Shown: positions 36,732 to 45,069 of the stretch, piece by piece
How the letters are laid out: each line of letters opens with the position of its first letter
Position numbering within the stretch: position 1 is the stretch's first letter
Assembly (NCBI GenBank): GCA_021820845.1
Contig: JAKADC010000002.1
Location: 248,001-312,000 of the forward strand
Direction: 5' to 3'
Source: Pseudomonadota bacterium
GTDB lineage: Bacteria > Pseudomonadota > Gammaproteobacteria > Burkholderiales > Thiobacillaceae
Length of the DNA: 64,000 nucleotides
The notes under the pieces: model-generated
The model's input: only the letters and a program-made list of their open reading frames with translations
The model's database searches: none
What the model was told of the DNA's origin: nothing
Translations under genes and position numbers: made by a program

Positions 36732-37919
36732 GTGCTGAAATCCGTCGCGTCGCTTCCCGCCACCATCTGGCTGCTCGGACTGGTGAGCTTCTTCAACGAT
36801 TCCGTCAGCGAGCTCGTCTACCCGCTGGTGCCGCTTTATCTGGCCTCGGTTCTGATGGCAGGCCCCAAGGCGCTCGGCCTCATCGAGGGCATCGCCGAGG
36901 CGACCGGAAGCCTGCTCAAGCTCTTCACCGGCGTGATGGCGGACCGGCTGCGCGCGACCAAGTACTGGGTCGTGGGCGGCTACGCGCTCGCCGCACTGGG
37001 CCGGCCGCTGCTCGCACTCGCCGCGTCCTGGCCGGTCGTGCTCGTTCTGCGATTCGCCGATCGTGTCGGCAAGGGCCTGCGCACCTCGCCGCGCGACGCG
37101 CTGCTGGCGTCGTCGATCGAGCCGGCACGGCGCGGGCTGGCGTTCGGCGTGCACCGTGCCATGGACAATGCGGGCGCGGTCGCCGGGCCGCTCCTGGCCG
37201 CGTGGCTGCTCGCGCGCGGCATGCCGATCCGCGACATCCTGGCGTGGACGCTGATCCCGGGCCTGGTCACGGTGGGCCTGGCATTGGGCCTGCGCGAACC
37301 GGCGCGACCGCCGGCGCCGGACAAGCCGGCTTTCCGCTGGACGCTGCGGGGCTTTCCGCCGGCATTCAAGCGCTATCTGCTCGTGCTGGCGCTCTTCACG
37401 CTCGGCAATTCCTCCAACATGTTCCTGCTGCTGCGCGCGCGCGACATGGGCCTGCCGGAAGATCAGGTGCCGCTCTTGTGGGCGCTGGTGTCGGCCGTCG
37501 CGGCACTGCTCTCGACGCCGCTGTCGGCACTGTCCGACCGGGTCGGGCGAACCCGGCTCATCGTCGCGGGCTGGGGCGTGTACGGCGCGTTCTATCTGCT
37601 GCTCGGTTTCAACGGCCATGCGCTGTGGCTGCTATGGCCGCTGTTCGCCTTCTACGGCCTGTTCCTGGCAGCGACCGAAGGGGCGGAAAAGGCGCTGGTG
37701 GCCGATCTCGCGCCGGGAGATCGCATCGGCGCGGCGTACGGCTGGTTCAATCTGACCGCGGGCGTGATGCTGTTGCCGGCCTCGCTGCTGTTCGGCTGGC
37801 TGTGGCAGGCCTTTCGTCCGGAGGCGGCGTTCGGGTTCGGCGCCGGCTGCGCGCTCGTGGCGGCCGCGCTGCTGCGGTTCTGGGTGCCGGCCGCGTCCCG
37901 GCGGCAGGGCTCGCGCTGA
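36732..37919 (+). CDS. Major facilitator superfamily transporter
   Basis: This 395-residue protein has twelve hydrophobic segments. MFS signatures are [14 protein letters not shown] between helices 2 and 3, and [17 protein letters not shown] plus [13 protein letters not shown] around helices 4-5 and 8-9. The N-terminal [18 protein letters not shown] segment and [12 protein letters not shown] loop are typical of a subgroup often found beside respiratory genes, with unknown substrate. The GTG at 36732 follows CGGAGGAAC. It is divergent from nuoB and followed by a minus-strand gene. Confidence 0.85.
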   Translation: MLKSVASLPATIWLLGLVSFFNDSVSELVYPLVPLYLASVLMAGPKALGLIEGIAEATGSLLKLFTGVMADRLRATKYWVVGGYALAALGRPLLALAASWPVVLVLRFADRVGKGLRTSPRDALLASSIEPARRGLAFGVHRAMDNAGAVAGPLLAAWLLARGMPIRDILAWTLIPGLVTVGLALGLREPARPPAPDKPAFRWTLRGFPPAFKRYLLVLALFTLGNSSNMFLLLRARDMGLPEDQVPLLWALVSAVAALLSTPLSALSDRVGRTRLIVAGWGVYGAFYLLLGFNGHALWLLWPLFAFYGLFLAATEGAEKALVADLAPGDRIGAAYGWFNLTAGVMLLPASLLFGWLWQAFRPEAAFGFGAGCALVAAALLRFWVPAASRRQGSR

Positions 37920-37927
37920 GTGCGGGC

Positions 37928-39460
37928 TCAGGCCTCGATGGTGACGCGGTCGGCCTGTTCGTCGTCGCCGAGCCTGTCCTCGCTGTCGATCTGATGCTGG
38001 AGCACGGACAGGTCCGCTTCCGAGGCATCGCCGCCCGCGCGGGCGCGCTCGACGATGCGCTCGCGCAAGACGTCCACAGGCACGTCGAAATCGAGGATAT
38101 GGAAGGGCACTTCGCGCGTCCGGGCGATCTCGCGCAACAGGTCGCGCTGCCAGCGCGCGATGAAGGTCGCGTCGACGATGACGGGCCAGCCGGCACCGAG
38201 CAGCGCGTCCGCGAGGGCGGCGAGATGATCGTAGGTTTGCCGCGTGGCATCGGCGGCGTACAGGTGTTCGCCGACGCCCGAGCCGCTGCGCGCGAGCGCG
38301 TCGAGTCCGGCAAGGCGCTTGCGCTCGATGTTGGAGCGCAGACGGATCGCGCCGGGAACCTGCATGCGTTGCCGGGTGACGGTCGTCTTGCCCGAGCCCG
38401 ACAGGCCGTGGGTGATGTCGAGCCGGAGCGGCAGCGGCTGCGTCAGCGTCGTCGCAAGCCGGAGCAGTGAGCGGACGTCGGCGAGGGCAGCGTCGCGGTC
38501 CGCGCCGCCGGTCTGGCCGATGCGGATCGCGTTCACCTTGGCGCGCACCAGGGCGCGGTACACCGCGTAATAGCGCAGCAACGCGACGCCGGCGTAGTCG
38601 CCGGTGCGCTCGAGCCAGACGTTGAGGAAAAGCCAGGCCCAGTCTGCATGGCCGCGCTGAAGCAGGTCCATGTAGCAGAACGCGGTCTCGGACTGGATGT
38701 CGATCCAGCGCAGCTCCGGATTGAATTCGATGCAATCGAATATCAGCGGCCGGTCGTCGACCCACGCGATGTTGCCGAGGTGGAGGTCGCCGTGGCATTC
38801 GCGCACGAAGCCGTCGCGCTTGCGCGCAGCCATCAACGGGGCGAGGCGGGCGTGCGCGGTTTCGCTCCAGCGTTGCAGGGCGTCGAGCTGCGCGCGGTCG
38901 ACCGGATCGTCGAGGCGCGGCGCGATCTGGGCGAAATTCTGCGCCACCGGGCGCCAGATCGCCTCGGGGCTGCCCCACGCGCTGTCCGGCGCGGCGCGGG
39001 CGCAGCGTTCGAGGTGGAAGCGGGCAAGGGCGGTCGCGACGGCTTCGACGTGCCGGGGGCGCAGCGCGCCCGCGGCGTCGAGGCGGTCGAGCGTGGCGTC
39101 GGGCGGAAACTCGCGCATCTTGACCGCGTACTCGAACGTCTCGCCCGTGCCGTTCACGTGTGGAGCGGCGGGGGTGCCGGCGATCGGAACGACGTCGAGA
39201 TAGATGTCCGGCGCCAGCCGCCGGTTGAGCTGGACTTCGTCGCAGCAGGCATGCAGGCGCTTGCCGAGGCTGCTGAAGTCGAGAAAGCCGAGGTCGAGAG
39301 GTTTCTTGATCTTGTAGGCGAATTCGCCGGTGAGCAGGATCCACGAGATATGCGTCTCGATGACGCGCACGGGCCCGGCCGGATGGTCGTAGCAGGCAGG
39401 GTCGCGCAGGCTCCGGATCAACGCGGACGTCTCGCCTGTCGCTTCCGGAATGGCGTCCAT
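37928..39460 (-). CDS. APH-like kinase fused to a P-loop (gluconate-kinase-like) kinase
   Basis: This 510-residue protein has two halves. The N-terminal half (about 1-330) is aminoglycoside-phosphotransferase-like: ETHISWILLTGEFAYKIKKPLDLGFLDF contains the ATP-binding Lys, and RECHGDLHLGNIAWVDDRPLIFDCIEF is the HGD...D catalytic/magnesium motif. The C-terminal half (about 345-510) has Walker A GLSGSGKTTV and DATF, like P-loop kinases. The family (COG0645/COG2187 type) is widespread but the substrate is unknown. A paralogue of the first half alone lies at 46962-48017. The gene ends 8 bp from the convergent MFS gene. Confidence 0.86.
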   Translation of the reverse strand: MDAIPEATGETSALIRSLRDPACYDHPAGPVRVIETHISWILLTGEFAYKIKKPLDLGFLDFSSLGKRLHACCDEVQLNRRLAPDIYLDVVPIAGTPAAPHVNGTGETFEYAVKMREFPPDATLDRLDAAGALRPRHVEAVATALARFHLERCARAAPDSAWGSPEAIWRPVAQNFAQIAPRLDDPVDRAQLDALQRWSETAHARLAPLMAARKRDGFVRECHGDLHLGNIAWVDDRPLIFDCIEFNPELRWIDIQSETAFCYMDLLQRGHADWAWLFLNVWLERTGDYAGVALLRYYAVYRALVRAKVNAIRIGQTGGADRDAALADVRSLLRLATTLTQPLPLRLDITHGLSGSGKTTVTRQRMQVPGAIRLRSNIERKRLAGLDALARSGSGVGEHLYAADATRQTYDHLAALADALLGAGWPVIVDATFIARWQRDLLREIARTREVPFHILDFDVPVDVLRERIVERARAGGDASEADLSVLQHQIDSEDRLGDDEQADRVTIEA

Positions 39461-39481
39461 GCCTGCCCGCGGCGCAGCGCG

Positions 39482-39787
39482 TTAAAGCTGCCGCGCGTAA
39501 TCTTCCAACTGGCGCTTGGCCGCGTCGAACGCGTCGCGCAATGCGACGTAGACATCCTCGTTGGCCTGCTTGTCGACCACGATTTCAGAGCCGGGCACGC
39601 CGAGGTCGATGCGAACGTTGAAGAGCTTGCCCTGCTGGTGATGCTTGGCGGGCTGATCGACCACGACGCGGCAGCTGACGATGTCGGCGAAGACCTGTTC
39701 GAGTTTCTGCGCCTTCTCGCGGATGTGGGTGTCGAGAGCGTCGGACGAAGGGATGTCGCGGAAGGTGATTTGCAGCGGGGTTTTCAT
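39482..39787 (-). CDS. Ribosome hibernation promoting factor (HPF/RaiA family)
   Basis: This 101-residue HPF-like protein promotes ribosome dimerisation or inactivation in stationary phase. The fold is recognisable by MKTPLQITFRDIPSSDALDTHIREKAQKLEQVF, the VVVDQPAKHHQQGKLFNVRIDLGVPGSEIVV segment and DVYVALRDAFDAAKRQLEDY. It is a short form of the family without the C-terminal dimerisation tail. It is adjacent to a DksA/TraR-like gene, with a strong hairpin in between, and probably belongs to the same stress-response unit. Confidence 0.92.
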   Translation of the reverse strand: MKTPLQITFRDIPSSDALDTHIREKAQKLEQVFADIVSCRVVVDQPAKHHQQGKLFNVRIDLGVPGSEIVVDKQANEDVYVALRDAFDAAKRQLEDYARQL

Positions 39788-39807
39788 GATGACTCCGTCG
39801 GTTGGGG

Positions 39808-39830
39808 GGAGGCAGAACGCGTCTGCCTCC
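39808..39830 (-). promoter_or_regulatory. Perfect hairpin between the DksA/TraR-like gene and HPF
   Basis: On the minus strand GGAGGCAGA (39830-39822), loop CGCGT, TCTGCCTCC (39816-39808) form a 9-bp perfect stem directly after the DksA/TraR-like stop and 21 bp before the HPF start. No T-run follows, so it is unlikely to be an ordinary terminator; a processing, attenuating or mRNA-stabilising structure is possible. Confidence 0.5.
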
Positions 39831-39832
39831 GG

Positions 39833-40231
39833 TTACATTTTCGGGTGGCCTTCCTGGGCGTAGTGCTTTTCGCGCTGCTCCTGGCAGACGATGCAGCGTT
39901 TTGCGGTCGGGTACGCCCGCAGGCGCGTGAAGCCGATCTCGTTCCCGCAGTCGATGCAAGTGCCGTATTCGCCGTTCCTGACGCGCTGCAGCGCAGCCTC
40001 GACGTCCCGCATGGCATCGATGTGGCGGTCGAGAATCGTCAGGTTGAAATCCGCGAGCGCCGTCGCCATCGACTCGTCGCCGGTGTCGCCCGGCTCGGCG
40101 TTGAGCAGGTCGATGCGGCGTTGGTCGCCGGTGTTTTCCAGCTCGTCCCTGACCTCGTTGAGGAGCGCCTGGTAATCCGCTTTCAGTTGCCGGGTGAGCT
40201 GTTCGAGCTGGGTGTGGGTCAGTGCCGCCAT
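39833..40231 (-). CDS. DksA/TraR-family transcription factor
   Basis: This 132-residue protein has a coiled-coil N-terminal half and a C4 zinc finger near the C-terminus (CIDCGNEIGFTRLRAYPTAKRCIVCQ), the DksA/TraR pattern. It binds the RNA polymerase secondary channel and modulates transcription. It is short for DksA (151 in E. coli) and longer than TraR; the coiled-coil tip has ALADFNLTILDRHIDAM instead of the DxxDxA signature of true DksA, so effects may differ. The ATG at 40231 follows AGGAGG; TTG 40234 would be too close. Confidence 0.9.
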   Translation of the reverse strand: MAALTHTQLEQLTRQLKADYQALLNEVRDELENTGDQRRIDLLNAEPGDTGDESMATALADFNLTILDRHIDAMRDVEAALQRVRNGEYGTCIDCGNEIGFTRLRAYPTAKRCIVCQEQREKHYAQEGHPKM

Positions 40232-40289
40232 CAAACCTCCTGCGCGTGTCGTGATCGGATGCCTGCTACAAGGTTAGCAATATCCCGTT

Positions 40290-41042
40290 TCAAAGGCGAC
40301 CGGAATCAGTGGAACGCCCGCGTGCCGCGTCCCGGCACGCGCTCAGCGAAGCGCGAAACGTCTCGGTCACGAGATCCTGAATCGCACGCCACTGCCGGCT
40401 GCCGGCGACGACGTGCTTCTGATTGATTTCCAGTTCGATGCCGGCGTAGGCGACGTCGGGAAAGCGGCGGCGCAAGAACGCCGTGAGGCCGTCCGACCTG
40501 CCGGCATAGGGGTAATTACGGCGGACCCTCAGGTCGGGCGCCGCGACCTTCAACCGGGCTTGCCAGCAGTGGCAGAGATCGGCTTCGCCGGTGCGGGCGG
40601 GATCGTAGAGCAGGCCGATGTCGGCGTTGCGGACGGCGCCGTCGAGAACCGGCGTGAAGCTATGGGAGGCGAGATGGATCACCCGGTCGCCGCGCGCGAC
40701 GGCCGTGGCGACCTGTGCCTCGACGGCGGACCGGTACGGCAGGTAGAACCGCTCCAGGATTTCGCGGCGCGTTGCCGGCGCCGCGTCGCGGGTGGCCTCG
40801 GAATACAGCTTCGGATGGCCGAGCGATCGGTTGAGGTCGATGAGCAGGCGGCTGATGGTGGAAGCGAACAGCGGCGCATCCAGCGTCCCGCTGAGCCTTC
40901 GGGCCACGGCCAGCGCGCCGGGATCATGCCCGCGGTGCGTATTCAGCACGGATTCCATGCCTGAAAAGAGCGCGCGATAACGCGGCGGGATCCGATTGCC
41001 GCCGTGCTCGCAGGTGATCAGAACCGAATCGGTCCGGCGCAT
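40290..41042 (-). CDS. N-formylglutamate amidohydrolase-family protein
   Basis: This 250-residue zinc-dependent amidohydrolase (FGase family) has the visible motifs LITCEHGGNRIP, HRGHDPGALAVARRLS, the DLNRSLGHP loop, HLASHSFTPVLDG and a C-terminal AGIELEINQKHV that contains a Glu ligand. FGases hydrolyse N-formyl-L-glutamate or related amide bonds. In this place it is the fourth gene of an operon with ATP-grasp, GCS2 and C39 peptidase genes (4 bp after the GCS2 stop), so it may remove or trim a Glu-containing product rather than take part in histidine degradation. Confidence 0.85.
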   Translation of the reverse strand: MRRTDSVLITCEHGGNRIPPRYRALFSGMESVLNTHRGHDPGALAVARRLSGTLDAPLFASTISRLLIDLNRSLGHPKLYSEATRDAAPATRREILERFYLPYRSAVEAQVATAVARGDRVIHLASHSFTPVLDGAVRNADIGLLYDPARTGEADLCHCWQARLKVAAPDLRVRRNYPYAGRSDGLTAFLRRRFPDVAYAGIELEINQKHVVAGSRQWRAIQDLVTETFRASLSACRDAARGRSTDSGRL

Positions 41043-41046
41043 GGCG

Positions 41047-42282
41047 TCAGCCCACGAACATCCGCCCCACCTCCAGGCAATCGCAGAGCGCGCGGTAGAT
41101 CGTATGCAAATGCGCTTTCGAGGCGTCCGTCCCGATCTCCCGCAAGATGCGTCGGGCCAGCGGCCCCTGTTCCAGGATCACGTTCAGGGGCGTGCGCCAG
41201 GGCTCGTCGCAGTCTGGCAGCGCTGCGTCGACAAGATGCTGCCACAACTCGCCGGCCTGGCACGATGCGCCGGGAAAGCCCAGCAGCCGCAGATAGGCGC
41301 CGTCGTCGATCACCGCTTCGTCGGCGTCCCGGATGCAGGCACCGAGCAGCGTTGCCAGGACGTCGGTGCCGATCGCCTGCTGCATCGGGCGCGTCGACCA
41401 GGCGCCGTCGTAAAGCGCGCGGATGACGGCCGTGACGGCGGCGGCGATCGCGAGGTCGGCCTGCGGGCATTCCTGCACGTCGAGCACGCGGATCTCGAGC
41501 GCGCTGCGGTCGAAACGTGGAATCGCGGCGCGGGCGTCGAGCCATTCGTGGCGCAGCACGCCGTCGGGGTCGAGCGGTGCGATGTCGCGGTACATCGGCG
41601 CCAGGACCTGCCTCTCGTAGCCGGCGCGGTCATGGACGGGGTCGGGGATCACGCGACCGATCACCGACGGGACGCGCTCGACGGCGGCGCCGTAAGCCGC
41701 CATGCGGGTGTCCAGAGCACCGCTCGCCTTGCCGTCGGCGATGGGCGAGCTTGCCGCGAGCGCCGGCAGAATGGGGAGCAGCAGCCGGGTCGCGGCGTGC
41801 AGGCGGGAAAATTCGTCGTCGCCGCAGAAGGGCAGGTTGAGGTGCATGCTTTGCAGGTTGGCCTGGCCGTGTTGGCGGCATCCGAAGACGCGGTCGTAGG
41901 CCTCGTAGATCGGCGCATGAGCGTGAGGCCAGAGGCGCGTGTCGCTGGCGGGGTTCATCCAGGGGTGCATGCCGCCGGGCATGAGGCGCGCGTCGTGCGC
42001 GGCCAGCAGCCCGCCGATGACGCCGATCTCGCCCTGGAAGCCGGCAGCGAGCGGTTCGAGCGCCGGCTCGGGACGGACGTTCTTCAGTTCGACCAGGTGA
42101 AGCACGAACTCGTTGGACCAGCCGAAGCGTCCGCGGTCGACGTCGGTGCCGTCGCTTCCGGAGCCCGCGCGCAGCAGGGCATCGGCGATCGGCAGGACCG
42201 ACAGCGTGCGGCGGTCCACGATCATGTATTCGAGTTCGATGCCGTAGCCCTCGAAGGCATGCAGCGAAGGCGATGCACCCAT
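41047..42282 (-). CDS. GCS2-type glutamate-cysteine ligase-like amidoligase (YbdK-like)
   Basis: This 411-residue protein has the glutamine-synthetase-like fold of the GCS2 family (COG2170): GYGIELEYMIVD at the N-terminus, EFVLHLVELKNVRP, GGMHPWMNP, QSMHLNLPFCGDDEF, and CxxR-like C-terminal helices. YbdK-type enzymes ligate glutamate to an amine such as cysteine, but members of ATP-grasp operons may use other acceptors. Its start ATG shares one base with the stop of the RimK-like gene (TGATG), which shows tight coupling. It is followed by the FGase-like gene. Confidence 0.86.
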   Translation of the reverse strand: MGASPSLHAFEGYGIELEYMIVDRRTLSVLPIADALLRAGSGSDGTDVDRGRFGWSNEFVLHLVELKNVRPEPALEPLAAGFQGEIGVIGGLLAAHDARLMPGGMHPWMNPASDTRLWPHAHAPIYEAYDRVFGCRQHGQANLQSMHLNLPFCGDDEFSRLHAATRLLLPILPALAASSPIADGKASGALDTRMAAYGAAVERVPSVIGRVIPDPVHDRAGYERQVLAPMYRDIAPLDPDGVLRHEWLDARAAIPRFDRSALEIRVLDVQECPQADLAIAAAVTAVIRALYDGAWSTRPMQQAIGTDVLATLLGACIRDADEAVIDDGAYLRLLGFPGASCQAGELWQHLVDAALPDCDEPWRTPLNVILEQGPLARRILREIGTDASKAHLHTIYRALCDCLEVGRMFVG

Positions 42283-43751
42283 CACGCCGCCACCCGTTTG
42301 CGCGCCTCGACGCGGCGCGCGAACGAACCCATGATTTCGCGGTAGAGCGCGTCCTTCAGCACGCCGTCTTCGTTGCCGGCATCGATGTTGGGATTGTCGT
42401 TGACCTCGATGATGCAGCAGCGGTTGCCGACCTGCTTGATGTCGACGCCGTAAAGGCCGTCTCCGATGAGGTTGGTCGCGCGCAGCGCGGTTTTCACCAC
42501 GTCCCCGGGCGCTTCGGCCACCGGCATCGCGCGCACCGCGCCCTCCGCGTACCCCGCCTGCGTGCCGTCGTGCCGAACGATCTGCCAGTGCCCGGCGGCC
42601 ATGAAATACTTGCATACGAACAGCGGCTTGCGGTCGAGAATGCCGACGCGCCAGTCGAACTCGGTGGGAATGAATTCCTGGGCGACGATGAGATCGGACT
42701 TCTTCAGCAGCGCGGCGACCTTCTCGAACAACTCCTGCTCCGATTCCGCCTTGGTCACGCCGATCGAGAACGAGCTGTCAGGCTGCTTGAGCACGCAGGG
42801 AAGCCCCAGCGCCGGGATGATCTGCTCGACGTTGTCGCGGTGGACCATCAGCGTGCGCGGCGCCGGAAGACGGTGCCGGGCGAGCAATTCGGCAAGATAG
42901 ACCTTGTTGTTGCACTTGAGGATCGAGTCGGGATCGTCGATCACGACCAGACCCGCTGCCGCCGCCTGCCGCGAGAACCGGTAGGTGTAGTGATTGGCGA
43001 ACGTCGTGTCGCGGATGAAGAGAGCGTCGAACTCCGGCAGGCGCGCGAGGTCGGCGCGGGTGATGAAGGCAGGCTCGAGTCCTGCGCCCCGCGCGGCTTT
43101 CTCGAACTTCCGCATCGCGCTCGGGTTGGAGGGTGGCTCGGGATTGTCCGGGTCATGGAGGATTGCCAGATCGAAGCGGGGCGGAGCGCGCCTGGGCGCC
43201 GGCCGCACGTGTCCGGTGAAATACGCTCTCGCGGCTTCGAGCAGCGAGGCATGATGGTGCGGCGGGACGTCGCGAGGCGCGATCGGGCGCACGCTGCGCA
43301 GCGTCCAGCGCTCGTCGCAGCGTTCGAAGCGCGCGCGCAGCAGGGGGGCCTGCAGCAGGCTGAAGAGGCGGTGGCTCAGAGCATCGTAGCGGGTTGCCAC
43401 GTTGCGGCCGAAGTAGATGCTCAGGTCGAACGCATCCGACTTGATCGGCGCAAGCGATTTCTGCACCAGGCCGTCGAGACTTCCGGTGATCAGCCGCACC
43501 AGTTTCTGCGATTGCAGGTCCTCCATCGTGCTGACCAGGGGCAGCGGCTTGTGGCCGCGCGCTTCGGCCAGCAGCGAGACGTAATAGCCCAGGCTCTGGT
43601 AGCGGAACGAGCTGCACAGATTGAAAGCCTTGATCGAACGCCATTCGCCGTAGGCGGGATCCGTCAGGTAGGTGCGCGCCGAGACGACGCTTGCGCCGGG
43701 AATCGCGAGCCGCCAGTCGTCCGGATCGTCCAGGATCAGGAGATTGCTCAC
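42282..43751 (-). CDS. RimK-like ATP-grasp ligase with an additional N-terminal domain
   Basis: This 489-residue protein has an N-terminal domain of about 170 residues (SNLLILDDPDDWRL, KAFNLCSSFRYQSLGYYVSLLAEARGH) found in RimK-like proteins. The C-terminal ATP-grasp (about 190-480) has FIRDTTFANHYTY, DDPDSILKCNNKVYLAELL, PCVLKQPDSSFSIGVTKA, VAQEFIPTEFDWRVGIL and the metal-binding YGVDIKQ...IIEVNDNPNID. RimK members add glutamates to a peptide or small acceptor at the expense of ATP. It overlaps the C39-like gene upstream by four bases and the GCS2 gene downstream by one, forming a tight operon. Confidence 0.88.
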   Translation of the reverse strand: MSNLLILDDPDDWRLAIPGASVVSARTYLTDPAYGEWRSIKAFNLCSSFRYQSLGYYVSLLAEARGHKPLPLVSTMEDLQSQKLVRLITGSLDGLVQKSLAPIKSDAFDLSIYFGRNVATRYDALSHRLFSLLQAPLLRARFERCDERWTLRSVRPIAPRDVPPHHHASLLEAARAYFTGHVRPAPRRAPPRFDLAILHDPDNPEPPSNPSAMRKFEKAARGAGLEPAFITRADLARLPEFDALFIRDTTFANHYTYRFSRQAAAAGLVVIDDPDSILKCNNKVYLAELLARHRLPAPRTLMVHRDNVEQIIPALGLPCVLKQPDSSFSIGVTKAESEQELFEKVAALLKKSDLIVAQEFIPTEFDWRVGILDRKPLFVCKYFMAAGHWQIVRHDGTQAGYAEGAVRAMPVAEAPGDVVKTALRATNLIGDGLYGVDIKQVGNRCCIIEVNDNPNIDAGNEDGVLKDALYREIMGSFARRVEARKRVAA

Positions 43752-44482
43752 GGCGCGTCCTCATGCGCGGCGGACGGCGGATAGACCAGCAGCAGGTTGG
43801 CGTCGTGGGTCACGATGCCGAGCAGCACCGCGCCGATGAGGCGATCGATGTTGACCCAGTATTCGTGCGACGGGCTGTACGGGTGGCGCCAGTAGGGGTC
43901 GGCCACCAGCACCTTGCCTTTCTCGCGATCGTAGCCCGCCAGCACGACGAAATGGCCCGCCGGCAGGCCGCGAATGTCGTCCGGCACGTCGTCGGGCCCG
44001 AATTCGCGCGCCGCCCGATACAGGTAGGTGGAACTGAGTCCCGTGACGATGGGCACGTTGCGGCGCAGCAGGCCGCGGATGAGGCGGCGCGAGAGGTCCG
44101 TCAGGCGAAGGCGGCCGCCGAGGCGCAGGAATTCCAGATAGCCCTCGGTGACGCGCTGCAGTCTCGCGTCGTGCGTCTTTTCGGCGCGCTGCCGCTCGAG
44201 GCGCTCCGCAATGTCCACGCCCGGCAAGAACCACGTCGGATCGAACACCGTCAGGTTGTACGTGTAGAGCGTGGCCTGGTAGCCCTGGCGCAGGGCGTCG
44301 CAGGCCAGAAAGATGGCGAAGGTGCCGCCGTGCTCGAGCTTGCTGGTGCGCGCGATCACGTCCGCGAGCGGAACGTCGGTTCCCCAGTACGCGTAGACGG
44401 CGTGCATGCAGGTGGGGCCGCACGTCGTCTCGTCCGGCTGCGGCAGCATCGTGAGCGGCAGTCGCAGCGTGATGGGATGCAT
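43748..44482 (-). CDS. C39-like cysteine peptidase (bacteriocin-processing-like)
   Basis: This 244-residue papain-fold protein begins PLTMLPQPDETTCGPTCMHAVYAYWG; the Cys in TTCGPTC is the expected nucleophile, with the His in PAGHFVVLAGYD and Asp in VADPYWRHP. It has no membrane transporter domains, unlike full C39 ABC transporters, and no signal peptide. As the first gene of the operon with RimK-like and GCS2 ligases, it may cleave a leader or the ligated product. The ATG at 44482 follows GAGGACTCCTTC; the length is that expected for a stand-alone peptidase. Confidence 0.82.
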   Translation of the reverse strand: MHPITLRLPLTMLPQPDETTCGPTCMHAVYAYWGTDVPLADVIARTSKLEHGGTFAIFLACDALRQGYQATLYTYNLTVFDPTWFLPGVDIAERLERQRAEKTHDARLQRVTEGYLEFLRLGGRLRLTDLSRRLIRGLLRRNVPIVTGLSSTYLYRAAREFGPDDVPDDIRGLPAGHFVVLAGYDREKGKVLVADPYWRHPYSPSHEYWVNIDRLIGAVLLGIVTHDANLLLVYPPSAAHEDAP

Positions 44483-44540
44483 GAAGGAGTCCTCTCGTGG
44501 AAGCGTCGTGCGCCTGTTCGGCAAGGGAGATCGGTTCCGG

Positions 44541-45035
44541 CTAGCGCACCCACACGACGCGCAACAGGTTCTCCCGCTCGTTGTAGTGGTATTCCAGGTC
44601 GCCCTGGTAGGCGTGATGCAGGGCCTCGCCGATGCCGCGGGCGAGGTGGATATCGGTCGTGGTGACCAGCAGGCCGTCATCCGCGTCCTCGATCTTCATG
44701 ATCCGCTTCAGCGGATGCTCGGCCTTGGCGTGGGCCTCCTCGTTTCTGGCCAGGTTCAGCAGCTCCTCGCGGTGGTCCTTCTGGAAAGCGCCGCTCACGC
44801 TCAGGTATCCCGCCGGATAGTCGTCGTGAATGCGATGGCACGCCGGGCACATCTCCGCGTGGGCCCCGGCCGGCTTCGCCAGCCATTGCCAGCGGCCCTC
44901 ATGGAAGACGGCGCCGCACTGCGGACAGACCGTCGGCTCGGGCAGTTTGTGCGTGGCCTTGTAGGCATCGTGCCGGGTCTCCTGGACCAGGCGATCGCGC
45001 CGGACGGGATGAAAGTCGGTGAATCGGGATTTCAT
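44541..45035 (-). CDS. BCAM0308-family zinc-binding protein
   Basis: This 164-residue protein has two zinc-finger-like CxxC pairs (TVCPQCGAVFHEG and AEMCPACHRIHDDYPAGYL) in the N-terminal half, followed by an alpha/beta domain (ADDGLLVTTTDIHLARGIGEALHHAYQGDLEYHYNE). The combination matches the BCAM0308 family, named from a Burkholderia cenocepacia gene within its low-oxygen-activated locus; function is unknown, perhaps nucleic-acid or ribosome related. The ATG at 45035 follows AAGGAGG and gives the best start. It lies 34 bp after the dehydrogenase gene on the same strand. Confidence 0.8.
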   Translation of the reverse strand: MKSRFTDFHPVRRDRLVQETRHDAYKATHKLPEPTVCPQCGAVFHEGRWQWLAKPAGAHAEMCPACHRIHDDYPAGYLSVSGAFQKDHREELLNLARNEEAHAKAEHPLKRIMKIEDADDGLLVTTTDIHLARGIGEALHHAYQGDLEYHYNERENLLRVVWVR

Positions 45036-45069
45036 GTTGCCCTCCTTCAGTGATGACAAACAAATCTGT

